Source: Ganoderma boninense (lineage: Eukaryota > Basidiomycota > Agaricomycetes > Polyporales > Polyporaceae). Taken from it: a stretch of DNA of 64,000 bases. The stretch covers positions 603,498 to 667,497 of the forward strand of contig CM035304.1 of assembly GCA_002900995.3 (NCBI GenBank). The letters run 5' to 3'. Of this stretch, positions 21,009 through 30,800 are shown piece by piece. A model generated the notes under the pieces. The model ran no database searches, was not told the origin of the DNA, and saw nothing but the letters and a program-made list of their open reading frames with translations. The position numbers and the translations under genes are program-made. The first letter of the stretch is position 1; each line of letters begins with the position of its first letter.

Positions 21009-22030
21009 GCTTCATTTAAATTGGGGGGAGGGATGCTCGGCAGTGGCTATATCTCCATGATGAGCCAAGCCCTATCACGCATCAGAGCACAGGAGATAAT
21101 GCACACCGGGGTAGATGGCACATCATTCAGATGGAAGAGTTTTGGCATGATTCAGCCTCAATGCACTGATCGTAGACGTGGAAGTTGAGATATCAGACTT
21201 AACCACCCAGCAACATGGCATTCAGGTCTGTCCCCTGGCAGCAGAGCTTCGCAATCCTTCCCATACAGACATTATGTTTCTTAGTTTGGTGAATTCCGGA
21301 GTCCTCGACAGCATCCTGAACACCTTATTGTCCAATTTCTTGCGGAGCTGTGCTAGTGATCTAAGGACACGGTGGGTAGTTCCAATGCTGAAGGGCTCTC
21401 CCGAGCCGCAACTCCACAGAGAAAGGAAAATACGACGATCATCTTATGAGTACGTACCATGGTTTTCCGTTGCAAAGCCAGCCATGGTCCAGCAATCCTA
21501 CCAAGAATCCCAGGAGCTCCATCTGAGATGTTGACTGTATCAAGGTGGGTTGGGGGGAAAGGCCATGGGGTATCCCCAGGCTTCGCGTATAAGATCTACT
21601 GAGGGCCGCACGAGTTGTCCGGATAATTGTTCCGAGGCCAGTGTCTTCATGAGCTCCGCGTGCACGTTGTTGAACATGAGGTGTGGCGAGCGGAGCAGGA
21701 GCAGTAGCAAGGGCACGGGGCAAACAGAAAAGCTTTCCGAGGGCCATATATGACGATCGCGCGCACATCACGCCCAGGAAAGAGGAGGATAAGTCGAGAA
21801 GAGGCTTATAATTTCGCAGATAAGTATGTGGGCACAGACGGAGCTGGGTTGGCGTCCAAATCCGAAAATGGTACATGAAGCGCCGGTCACCCAAAACGGT
21901 CGACAGGGCGCGTTCCCACGCACGTTCCTCCCGACACCGCCGATCCGCCACAAGCAGCTACCCCGCCACCCGCTATCCTTCTCTTCTTCTTGCTTCCTGC
22001 GTTGACGTTTTTGACAGCTTCTCGCTGTCC
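21009..22030. other. MULE right subterminal region, no convincing gene
   Basis: A 170-codon open frame on the minus strand (21439-21951) has no recognisable domain and overlaps the terminal region. An open frame running from 21875 into the Copia sequence on the plus strand is a read-through artefact of the insertion. The subterminal GTCACCCAAAACGG at about 21886 mirrors one at about 9126. Confidence 0.45.
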
Positions 22031-22075
22031 ATCAGTGACGCCATAGTCTGGGACGGCCGACCAGCCGAAGGGAAA

Positions 22076-25000
22076 GGGAAACAGACGATTGCATCTCTCA
22101 TCGGTGAGCTCTTTCGAGGCACACTCTCCGATGATTCCCCCCTCCGTCTGCAACTGGACGCAATGCTACACAAGAAGCACGTCCTCGCCTCGCTCGGCCA
22201 GAAGCTCAATGACTCGCTCATCGCGATCGCGATGCTCATCTCCCTTCCGCCGTCTTACGACACGCTCCGCACCATCCTCATCTCATCGGACGAGACGCTC
22301 TCCACGGACAAGGTAATCGCGTCCGTGTGCGAAAATGAGAAGGCACTTCAAAATGCGGCCTCCAAGCAGACCGCGCTCCTGGCATGCACCTCGCGCTCAG
22401 GCACTGGGTCGTCGGACAAGCCCAAGGACAAGTCCAAGGGCAAGTCCAAAGGGAAATCGGACGGCAACGGCAAGCCGAAGAAGTGGTGCGACCACTGCGG
22501 GTACACCGGGCATGTCAAGGACGAATGCCGCAAGCTCAAGGCCGAAGTGGAGGCTCGCGCGAAGAGCGCAAATGCGCAGACCGGCAGCGGTGACCTCAAC
22601 GCAAAGGTCGCCACCTCGCGCGATGCGGACGAACCACTTCTCCGCATTTACGTCGCCGACGCAATGAAGGCCTCGACGGACGCGAATGTCACGCGCTGGA
22701 TCATCGACTCCGGCGCGTCCTCCCACATGTCCTCACAGCGCGCGAAGTTCGAGACTTACCGCGCCCTCGCTCAGCCGAAGCGCGTCTGGCTGGGGGACGA
22801 CCGCTACATCCTCGCAGTCGGCATAGGCTCAATGTACCTCGACCTCGAGGTTGATGGTGCAGAAAGCCGTCCCGCGCTCTTCACGCGTGTTTTCCACGTC
22901 CCGGAGCTCCACGGCAACCTCGCGTCTGTCTCCGCACTTGTGGAGAAAGGGCACGCCGTCGCATTCGACCACCAGGGATGCAACATCTCTGACAGAAGCG
23001 GAAACCTGCTCGGCCGTGCTGTCCTCACGGACGGCCTCTACGTCCTCAAGGGGGCGGCTGCCTCTCCCGACCACGCACACGTCGCCACGCTCCCCATGGA
23101 GAGCATTCCAGAGCACTTCGATCCTGGCTCCACACCAACAGACCTCAATGCGTTCATCGCAAACGAGTCTAAGGCAACAGTCAAGACCTGGCATCGTCAT
23201 CTCGGGCACCTCGGCGTCGACGCGGTCCTCCGTATGGTCCGCAAGGGCATGGTCAAGGGCATGTCCCTCCTCGGCTCTTCAAAGCCACCGCGCGACCCCT
23301 GCGCACCATGTCTTGCTGGAAAGCAGACACGCGACGACATCCCGAAGGAGACTACGGCAACTGCACCTCGTCCTAACTACAGGATCAGCTCGGACCTCAT
23401 GGAGCTCAACCTACGCTCGCACTCAGGCATGAAGTACCTCGATACGTACATCGACTGGTATTCCCGGCACATCACGGCCGTCCCACTCAAGGCCAAGTCG
23501 GACCAGCCTGGCAACTTCGATGCACACGTCAACCGTGTCGAAGTCGCAATCGGAGAACCAGTCAATACACTGCGCTCCGATGGTGGCGGCGAGTACGTCA
23601 ACCAGGAGGTCGTCGATATCTGCAAGCAGCGTGGCATCCACCATGAGCTCACGAATGCTGAGACCCCACAGGAGAACGGGATTGCCGAGCGCGCCAACCG
23701 GACGATCATGGAGATGGCCCGCTCGATGCTCGAGGATGCAGGCATTCCGAAGACTTACTGGACGGAGGCAACGGCGTACGCCATCTACATCCTCAACCGC
23801 ACGCCAACTCAGGCCCTCGACGGCGACATCACGCCGCATGAGGCTTACACTGGGGTCAAGCCCTCTGTTGCGCATCTCCGGCCATTCGGATGCAAGGCCC
23901 ACGTTCACATTCCAGCTAGCAAGCGGAAGAAGCTCAACGCAAAGTCTATGGAGTGCGTACTCCTCGGCTTCTCCGAGCACAAGCGCGCCTACCGACTCCT
24001 TCATCGCCCTACTGGCAAGATCGTCGAATCACGCGACGTCGTTTTCGATGAGGGTCTTCCTGATGGTGTGCCCACGCGCATTGTCGTGAATACGGAGCCC
24101 GCGTTTCCTGAATCGGACGACGACGAACCTCGCGAGGACCTCGCACGGGTCTCAGACGCTCCCGCTCCTCAACGCCCGAAGGCCACAGTCGAAGACGACA
24201 TTGACGAGGACGACGCGCACGCGCGCGCTCTTGCTGACAGCACAGGCAACGACGAGTACGATCTCGCTGTTCCGCCTCCGCCTACACTGCGACCACGTCC
24301 CACCTCGCCCGAGCCTGCGCCCCCTCAAATAGCGGAACCTGTTGCACCACGCCCTCGTCGTGTTCCCGCATCGCGCGTTCCGGGGCCGTATCCGAATCCA
24401 ATCCCAGCTCCTGCTGTTCGCCGCTCGCAGCGCGACCGCGCACCGCGCACGTACCTCGAGGATGACCCTGTGTACAAGCGCAGCTCCTACAACCGGCGCC
24501 CCGCTGTCGCTGGAGGGGAGGAACCTGTGGCTGAGGATCCAGCTCAAGTGGGCGACGACGACGACAACGGCGACAACGGCGAGGAGCACGCGCATCGTGC
24601 TTCGACAGTTGGTGACGAGCCACAGTCGTACGCAGAAGCCATGTCCCGTCCCGACGCTGAACAGTGGAAGGCGGCATGCGCCGAAGAACTGCTCGCTTTC
24701 GCAAAAGCTGAGCTCTACGACGAAGTGGAGCGTCCTCGGAACCGGAAGGTGGTCGGCTGCAAGTGGGTTTTCAGAATCAAACGAGGACCTGACGGCAAAA
24801 TCCAGAAGTACAAGGCGCGACTCGTAGCCCAAGGTTTCACCCAGGTCAAGTACCTCGACTTCGACGAGACATTTGCCCCCGTCAGCAAGTTCTCTAGCAT
24901 TCATACCCTCCTTGCGCTCGCTGCCAAGAACGACCTCGAGATTCACCAGATGGACGTCAAGTCTGCTTTTCTCAACGGCGACTTAGACGAGGAGATCTTC

Positions 25001-26197
25001 ATGGAGGCCCCTCCAGGCTTCCGTGGCGATGCATCGAAGGTCTGGAAGCTCGGCAAATCCCTCTATGGTCTCAAACAGGCCAGCCGCGAGTGGTACAAGA
25101 AGGTGCGCGAACACTTCATGTCGCTTGGGTACGCTCGCAGCAACGCCGATCATGCCGTCTTCTACAAATGGGAGGACGGCAAACTCATCATCGTCGCTGT
25201 ATACGTCGATGACTTGATCATCCTTTCAGATGACAAGGCACTGGTCGACCGCCTCAAGGCCGACTGCAAGGCTCGCTTTGAGATGACAGATCTCGGCGAG
25301 GTTCGCTGGATTCTCGGCATGGAGGTCACTCGTGACCGCGCACTCCGCACACTCACGCTCTCGCAGCAACAGTATGCTGAGAACATCCTCACTCGTCATG
25401 GAATGGCAAACTGCCGCCCTGTCTCGACCCCGATGGCCGCGAACCAGAAGCTTATCAAGGTTGGCTCCGCTGAGGTCGATGTCAAGGCCTACCAAAGCGC
25501 ACTCGGGTCTATCATGTACCTGATGCTTGGCACCCGTCCCGACCTTGCCTATCCAGTGGGCGCACTCAGCAGGTTCGCTGCTTGCCCCAGCAAGGACCAC
25601 TGGTCCGCACTCATGCGTGTGTACCGGTACCTCCGTGGCATGTCGTCACGGGCCCTCGTTTTCAACGGCTCATCCTCAGTTGAGGGTAACGGTTCACTAC
25701 TCGGCTATGCTGACGCAGACTGGGCTGCTGATGTCAACGACCGCCGCTCCATCTCTGGGTACACCTTCTTGCTCTCCAATGCCGCTATCAGCTGGCAGTC
25801 GAAGAAGCAGACCTCGGTCGCACTCTCGAGCACCGAGGCTGAGTACGTTGCCATGGGTGCAGCTGCCAAGGAGGCCCTCTGGATCCGGACTTTTTTGTCC
25901 GAAATTTTTGGATCAACATTCGACGCACCGGACGACTCGAACCCTCGCACTAGCTCGTCGCCAGGCACACTTCACCTCATCGACAACCAGTCAGCCATGG
26001 CCCTCGCTAAGAACTCCGAGTTCCATGATCGCACAAAGCACATCGCTGTGCGGCACCACTTCATCCGTGATGAGATTGAGGAGGGCCGCATCCGTGTGGC
26101 TTATGTGCCGACCGGTGACCAGGTCGCCGATGTTCTGACGAAGGCGCTCGCACGCGAGAAGCACGACCGCTTCTGCGCAGGTTTGGGTTTGCAATAG
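22076..26197 (+). CDS. Copia gag-pol polyprotein, main part
   Basis: Continues the frame of 8646-9002 to give a 1,492-residue polyprotein. In that numbering: CCHC zinc knuckle CDHCGYTGHVKDEC (~257), aspartic protease IIDSGASSHM (~330), GAG-pre-integrase TWHRHLGHLG with CAPCLAGK (~500-545), integrase with SSDLMEL, LRSDGGGEYVN and PQENGIAER (D-D-E, ~560-680), reverse transcriptase from VGCKWVFRIK through MDVKSAFLNGDL to YVDDLIIL (~1000-1180), and RNase H with ADADWAAD, STEAEYVAM and IDNQSAMAL (~1325-1440). All catalytic residues are present and there is no stop or frameshift, so the element was functional until the MULE entered gag. The stop codon is the TAG of AATAGGAC, the TSD of the KDZ element. 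The domain order (integrase before reverse transcriptase) is Copia. Confidence 0.96.
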   Translation, partial: GKQTIASLIGELFRGTLSDDSPLRLQLDAMLHKKHVLASLGQKLNDSLIAIAMLISLPPSYDTLRTILISSDETLSTDKVIASVCENEKALQNAASKQTALLACTSRSGTGSSDKPKDKSKGKSKGKSDGNGKPKKWCDHCGYTGHVKDECRKLKAEVEARAKSANAQTGSGDLNAKVATSRDADEPLLRIYVADAMKASTDANVTRWIIDSGASSHMSSQRAKFETYRALAQPKRVWLGDDRYILAVGIGSMYLDLEVDGAESRPALFTRVFHVPELHGNLASVSALVEKGHAVAFDHQGCNISDRSGNLLGRAVLTDGLYVLKGAAASPDHAHVATLPMESIPEHFDPGSTPTDLNAFIANESKATVKTWHRHLGHLGVDAVLRMVRKGMVKGMSLLGSSKPPRDPCAPCLAGKQTRDDIPKETTATAPRPNYRISSDLMELNLRSHSGMKYLDTYIDWYSRHITAVPLKAKSDQPGNFDAHVNRVEVAIGEPVNTLRSDGGGEYVNQEVVDICKQRGIHHELTNAETPQENGIAERANRTIMEMARSMLEDAGIPKTYWTEATAYAIYILNRTPTQALDGDITPHEAYTGVKPSVAHLRPFGCKAHVHIPASKRKKLNAKSMECVLLGFSEHKRAYRLLHRPTGKIVESRDVVFDEGLPDGVPTRIVVNTEPAFPESDDDEPREDLARVSDAPAPQRPKATVEDDIDEDDAHARALADSTGNDEYDLAVPPPPTLRPRPTSPEPAPPQIAEPVAPRPRRVPASRVPGPYPNPIPAPAVRRSQRDRAPRTYLEDDPVYKRSSYNRRPAVAGGEEPVAEDPAQVGDDDDNGDNGEEHAHRASTVGDEPQSYAEAMSRPDAEQWKAACAEELLAFAKAELYDEVERPRNRKVVGCKWVFRIKRGPDGKIQKYKARLVAQGFTQVKYLDFDETFAPVSKFSSIHTLLALAAKNDLEIHQMDVKSAFLNGDLDEEIFMEAPPGFRGDASKVWKLGKSLYGLKQASREWYKKVREHFMSLGYARSNADHAVFYKWEDGKLIIVAVYVDDLIILSDDKALVDRLKADCKARFEMTDLGEVRWILGMEVTRDRALRTLTLSQQQYAENILTRHGMANCRPVSTPMAANQKLIKVGSAEVDVKAYQSALGSIMYLMLGTRPDLAYPVGALSRFAACPSKDHWSALMRVYRYLRGMSSRALVFNGSSSVEGNGSLLGYADADWAADVNDRRSISGYTFLLSNAAISWQSKKQTSVALSSTEAEYVAMGAAAKEALWIRTFLSEIFGSTFDAPDDSNPRTSSSPGTLHLIDNQSAMALAKNSEFHDRTKHIAVRHHFIRDEIEEGRIRVAYVPTGDQVADVLTKALAREKHDRFCAGLGLQ

Positions 26198-26200
26198 GAC
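26193..26200. repeat. Left target-site duplication of the KDZ element (AATAGGAC)
   Basis: 8-bp AATAGGAC containing the Copia stop codon; repeated at 52733-52740. 8 bp is the TSD length reported for the KDZ superfamily. Confidence 0.88.
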
Positions 26201-26545
26201 ACCAGTTTCAACCAGGCCGGATAAGTTTCTCCCTGTAGTTACTTGTGGATGTAGCTCAGAACTGCCTGTAGTTACAAGGCGGAGTCAGCCAGTGAGCATT
26301 CCTAAGCCAGGGTATACCGCATTCTCCATCCACTCTGTCTCGAAATTAAGCCAGCCGATGCCTTCGTCCTACTCAGCTAAGCCCTGTTCAAGCGCGCCGA
26401 GGTCCCGTCGCCCAAGCTAACTTTCTTCTGCAGTCCAGGACAGCCTGATCCTAAGCCACGCGCTCTAGAGTCCGGGCCGCAAGCGCACCCGCTGTCGTAG
26501 TCCAGGACAGAAGCGCACACTGGCACAGTGGTTCAAGGACGTTGA
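26201..26545. repeat. KDZ left terminal and subterminal repeats
   Basis: Two GTAGTTAC motifs (about 26236 and 26269) and several TAAGCCAG-like motifs (about 26303-26310, 26347, 26378, 26453) in one orientation. The inverted form occurs near the right end. They are candidate transposase-binding sites. Confidence 0.65.
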
Positions 26546-26598
26546 ATCGTACGTCGTTCTTTACAATATACGAGACACAGCCAAGTACACTAACGGGG

Positions 26599-27515
26599 TC
26601 ACTGCACGTCTACCGTGCAAACTGTTTGCACTCCCACCTCGCTGACGTCGTTATCCATCTCATCGTCGTACTCTCCACTCTGTTCTGCCGCCCCTCCACA
26701 GTATCTATCCCCACTCCACTCCATGTCGCAGGTCTGTACCGCGACGGTCTTGAAGGCCTCCCCACGTGAATCAACGTCGGCTCCCGCTGGTGGCATTTTC
26801 GAGTCGTCCTCCTCTTCGATCGTGGGAAGAACTTTTACGTCGTAGTCCATCGGCTCCTGGAGGCCCACAGCGAAATAACAAGGATCCGACCATGCCATTT
26901 GGGTTGGGTCGTGGTCGATCCACTCACGGGGGCTATTGACAGGTGATCCAGAGGTCGGGCAGGCGACGAAGGCCGGGTGTTTCACTACTACATCCCAGAT
27001 GGTCTTCGGGGCCCAGCTGGGGGATGGCACTATCCATGATCCATCGGGCCCGGAATAAACTGGGGACGTGGTAGGTGCTGAAGGTCATCTGCCATCCCGA
27101 GTGGCGGGAGGGCGATAAGCCTTGCCATCTAGTCAGTTCTCGGTTTACGTCGACCCACAAACCGTCACTTACCGTATTGTGTCCCACAGGCTCACCCAAG
27201 TGCACCACAAGTCGGTCGCCACGACGTCAATCCAATTCAAGAGGACGGAGTTGGAGAGTGGACTGGTAGACTGTGGAGCACGACGTGGTAGTAGTGAATC
27301 ACGGTAACGTCTCTGTCCACCGCCCCCCCCCCCGCACGCGACCTCCATCCAGATAATCCAGGTAAAAGCCACTTACGTTTCCACGGTACGCGGCATGGTG
27401 GATAATGTACTGTCATAAGTTGAGCCCAAGACTCTGGCTTAGCTGAAGATGGTGTAAGCCCGTAGATAATGAAAATCCAGGTCGTTAGGAGCGAAAGGAT
27501 AATCCAGCATGGCAA
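26599..27515 (-). CDS. KDZ cargo: putative small membrane protein, gene model uncertain
   Basis: Minus-strand exons that can be joined only in part. The 5' part (about 27515-27380) begins MPCWIILSLLTTWIFIIYGL, a strong hydrophobic segment that could be a signal anchor. A middle exon (about 27180-27275) contains LLNWIDVVATDLWCTWVSLW, again hydrophobic. The last exon, ending at 26599, has an acidic tail with DYDVKVLPTIEEEDDSK. I do not recognise the family. Intron borders between the second and last exons are unclear, so the frame may be broken. A 12-nt C run at about 27325-27336 lies in a probable intron. Confidence 0.4.
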
Positions 27516-27815
27516 CGTAAGCCAAGCCCGCCGAGCCTACATCATCCAGCCCGGTATATTTTGCTGTAGAAAGATAAGTCTAAGTCCATCCCTCTCATGA
27601 AATCCTGGCTTTAAGTCGTATCCTGGCTAAACATCCACATTGCAGGTCGTGCACTTTTCCAGTCCGGGCTTAAGTTCTGGTACATGTACTGAACGCCAAC
27701 CGTTTCTCAAGGAGCCTCTGGAGTCATCACCAAGTGTTTGTTGCATGAAGTCCATGGAGTGGTGCTTATTATAGAGAGATATAGTAATGTGTCCGCAGAC
27801 ATGCCAGCCGCCTCC

Positions 27816-30800
27816 TCAGCCGTTACCCATGTCGGTAGCGCACCCTCGCCCTCGCCCTCGCCCTCGACCTCGACCTCGCCCTCGCCCTCGCCCTGGCCCT
27901 TTACCTCTACGTTCCTTGTTAAGTCCATCTCCCCCAGGCAGGGACGCACTGTCATTCGTCACGGCATCAACCTCTCCGCCGCTCGCCTTCTTCTCTCTTG
28001 TCTTCTTGGCGCGCTTCGCTGCTCGTTCTCCCAGAGAAGAAGAGGCATCCTCAGGCTGTTCGGGCCCAGCGCGTGTACTGTCTGGCGGACCAGCCGCGTT
28101 CGCCGCTATGATCCTAGCACTTTGCCGGGTCCTCTCATGTAGCTTTCGTTTCCCTGTGTTGGAAGGTCCTTGGTCCGGCGCGTGGACAGCAGCAGCCAAC
28201 TCTCCCGTACTTGCCGGCTTCTGCGATATGGTCGCGTCCTCCATTGGCTGGGAATCTGACAATGACCGTCCTACTTGTATGCCGTTGTCCGTTGTCTGTG
28301 GGGGAGAAGTCGTCATCGCCGTCCTCAACGCTGCCCCATCGGGTGACACGGTTGCAGAGGTCAGTGAAGCATGGGATGCCTGGAGCACATCGCCGCTTCC
28401 CACTTGGGTAGGCTGGAGCGAAGGAAAACCAGGTGTGTAGCCGTACTCCCATGAAAGCGTTTGGGGCGCGCTCATGTACCCGTCCACGTTCGCCCACTCC
28501 ATCGAGCTACTGTGGGAGTCGTGATCAGCGGGTGCTAGGAAGTTGGACGGTGCAGACATTGCGTCATATCTGGTTTCATTTCCACCCCATGTTCCCACTG
28601 AAGGTACGTCGGGCGGCATGAGAGGGTTATGTCGCGCCACAGCCTGGGGGGAGAGGGCGGAGTATGCGGCATGAGTGGGAGCAGTTGCATACCTGGTGTC
28701 AGCATTCTGCAGTCCTGTTACATCCCATGTGGGATATAGTGCTGCGTTAAGGTGCAAGTTTGAGCCAGACTGAACGATCGTGGAGTTAGCGTTGGCGTTG
28801 GTGTGAACAAAAGGTGCCAGTCCTGCACTGTGCTGCGCATGGGGTGTCGTTCCGCCAGGCATAGTCATCGAGGGTGTTTCTACACCGGTCCAGTTCATTA
28901 ACTGTGATTGTAGGTTGCGGTACCATCCAGCAGACATGTTGCCTGCCGATAGTGTATACAGAGCCATGGGAGAGGGGCCCTGAGGTTCATAGGTTCCCGG
29001 CACAGCATTCTGCATGCCACCTGACATGGGGTGCCACCCGCTTGGTGTGGAGTGCGCGGCGGTCGGCGGATTGTAGAATTGCGGTGTGTCGGCCTGCGTC
29101 CCGCCAGTTGGCTTGTCCGGGGCAGAGTGCGCGACGGTGGACTGCGCGGCGGTCGGCGGATTGTAGAATTGCGGTGTGTCGGCCTGCGTCCCGCCAGTTG
29201 GCTTGTCCGGGGCAGAGTGCGCGACGGCGGACTGCGCGGCGGTCGGCGGATTGTAGAATTGCGGTGTGTCAGCCTGCGTCCCGCCAGTTGGCTTGTCTGG
29301 GGCAGAGTGCGCGACGGCGGACTGCGCGGCGGTCGGCGGATTGTAGATTGTAGTGGTGGTGGATAAGGATGGAGGTGATGTGGAGCTAACCTTGGAGCCC
29401 TGGGCTGATGGGGCACTGTCCCCGGCTGCGAAGCCGTGCATTGGGATTCCCAGCAGCTCCGCGTCTGTACATGTTGCGGACGCTCCATCACGGTGTCCTT
29501 GTTGTGCTTCTATGCCTGGCCGCGAGACTGGCTGGCTACGCTGTAAAGTGTTCCCATCTGAATAACTTGTCTGGACGGTGTTGTGTCGCATGGCCTCCGC
29601 CACGGGGAATCCCGCATGTCGATCTGCAGTTGGGGTGGGATATGGAGTATTGGGCATGTCATTCGCGTTTTCCATGCCCTCCGGGTATTCTATCACATTG
29701 GACAACGACGGCTGTGTTATAAACAAAGTCCTGCCTTGCCTCATAGGTGTAGTGGGTGTTGTTGCTTGGGAGCCCTCCGACATGACAACTTCCGCCGTCA
29801 GGCGTAGAGTGTGGTCGTCGAATGCCAAGTCCAGTGGCAGCGGGATCTTCTGCTTCTGCCCAGATCCCTTCCGGGGAGTGTTCTTCACGCTGACCGATAT
29901 CTTGCGAGATCCTGGAGCGGGCTTGAAGCTGAATGGATGTCCTTGCTGCTGGCCCTTGTGGATAGTGGTCCACACCCCGAATGCCTCCGGGATCGCTAGG
30001 TCACAGAATGGAACACGGATGACTTCCAGCCACATCTCAGCCACAAAGGTCTTCGGAGACTGTCTCACTGTAGGCCAGTCTATGTCTCCAGGTCGCTCCG
30101 ACGCATCTGAGGAGTAGCGTAACTATCAGTTGTATTTTTCGGATCAATGAAATAGTAACCTCACTCCACGCGATCTGAACCAATGCTTCCAACATGGCAA
30201 TCAAGTGCTTTTCGTCGCCTGGTTGGTAATCGGGCAGTAAGGCATGTCCATCGGCTGTATATTGCAGTCGACTCGCTCCCGGTCTGTTGCTAGGTACAGG
30301 GCGAGACTGCCCTGGGTTGAGTGCTATCATGGGTATACATGCGCGTCAGCATCGGTAGTAAGTGGTTTTAAGGCTTGACTTACGAATCACTTCCTGGGCC
30401 CAGCTAGCACATCGTTCCATCTCAGACTCCGGGTATCCTCCCTTGTAATTGGCCAGCGACGGAGACTCCGAATGCAGCCTAACGGACATCCTAACACCAG
30501 AGTTAGGCGGTCCAGCTCGCTCTGCGTGATAAGTACTCACTCGTCCATTACCACACCTCCGTTTTCTGTCCGGTAAAAGAACTTGACAACGTAGGCGCAC
30601 ATTCCCATCTGTTTAGGTCCCATACCTATGCCTTGGGCCAGGGCGTCCCCTAAAACGTCCATGACCAGATGCTGATTCCTGCCATGGAAGTCAGTTACGT
30701 AGGCGGTGTGGGGTCCGGGGTCACTGGAGTTACACATACAGGAAACACTGGTCGTCCGATTCGGTGGCGTGCTCCGCAGCACGAGCCTCCCAAGCTGCCT

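Larger units (their letters stand above)
9003..22066 (-). mobile_element. MULE DNA transposon with 9-bp TSD, carrying cargo genes
   Basis: 13,064 bp. The terminal inverted repeats share GGTCGGCCGTCCCAGAC: the left end starts GCTTGGTCGGCCG (9003) and the right end, read inward, starts GGCTGGTCGGCCG (22066). About 25 of the first 30 bases match. The TSD GAAGGGAAA is at 8994-9002 and 22067-22075. 9 bp is the hallmark of Mutator-like elements, and the transposase inside (14885-21008, minus) is of that family. Subterminal DNA at both ends also shares GTCACCCAAAACGG. The cargo is a SUMO-motif gene (9606-11666) and a decayed PIN-domain gene (about 12100-14735). A Gypsy element (15255-18252) is nested inside. 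Strand is given as that of the transposase. Confidence 0.92.

Noticed and set aside
21875..22075. Met at 21875 as the start of the Copia polyprotein
   Set aside because: The first ~67 codons come from the MULE terminal DNA. The true start is at 8646, and the frame crosses the TSD at EGK/GKQ.
29055..29347. CRISPR-like array
   Set aside because: The 90-bp units are contiguous coding repeats without spacers, and the organism is a fungus.
28874..29366. Arg-rich open frames on the plus strand over the 90-bp repeats
   Set aside because: They are shadows of the repeat in the large minus-strand cargo gene, whose neighbouring exons support the minus frame.
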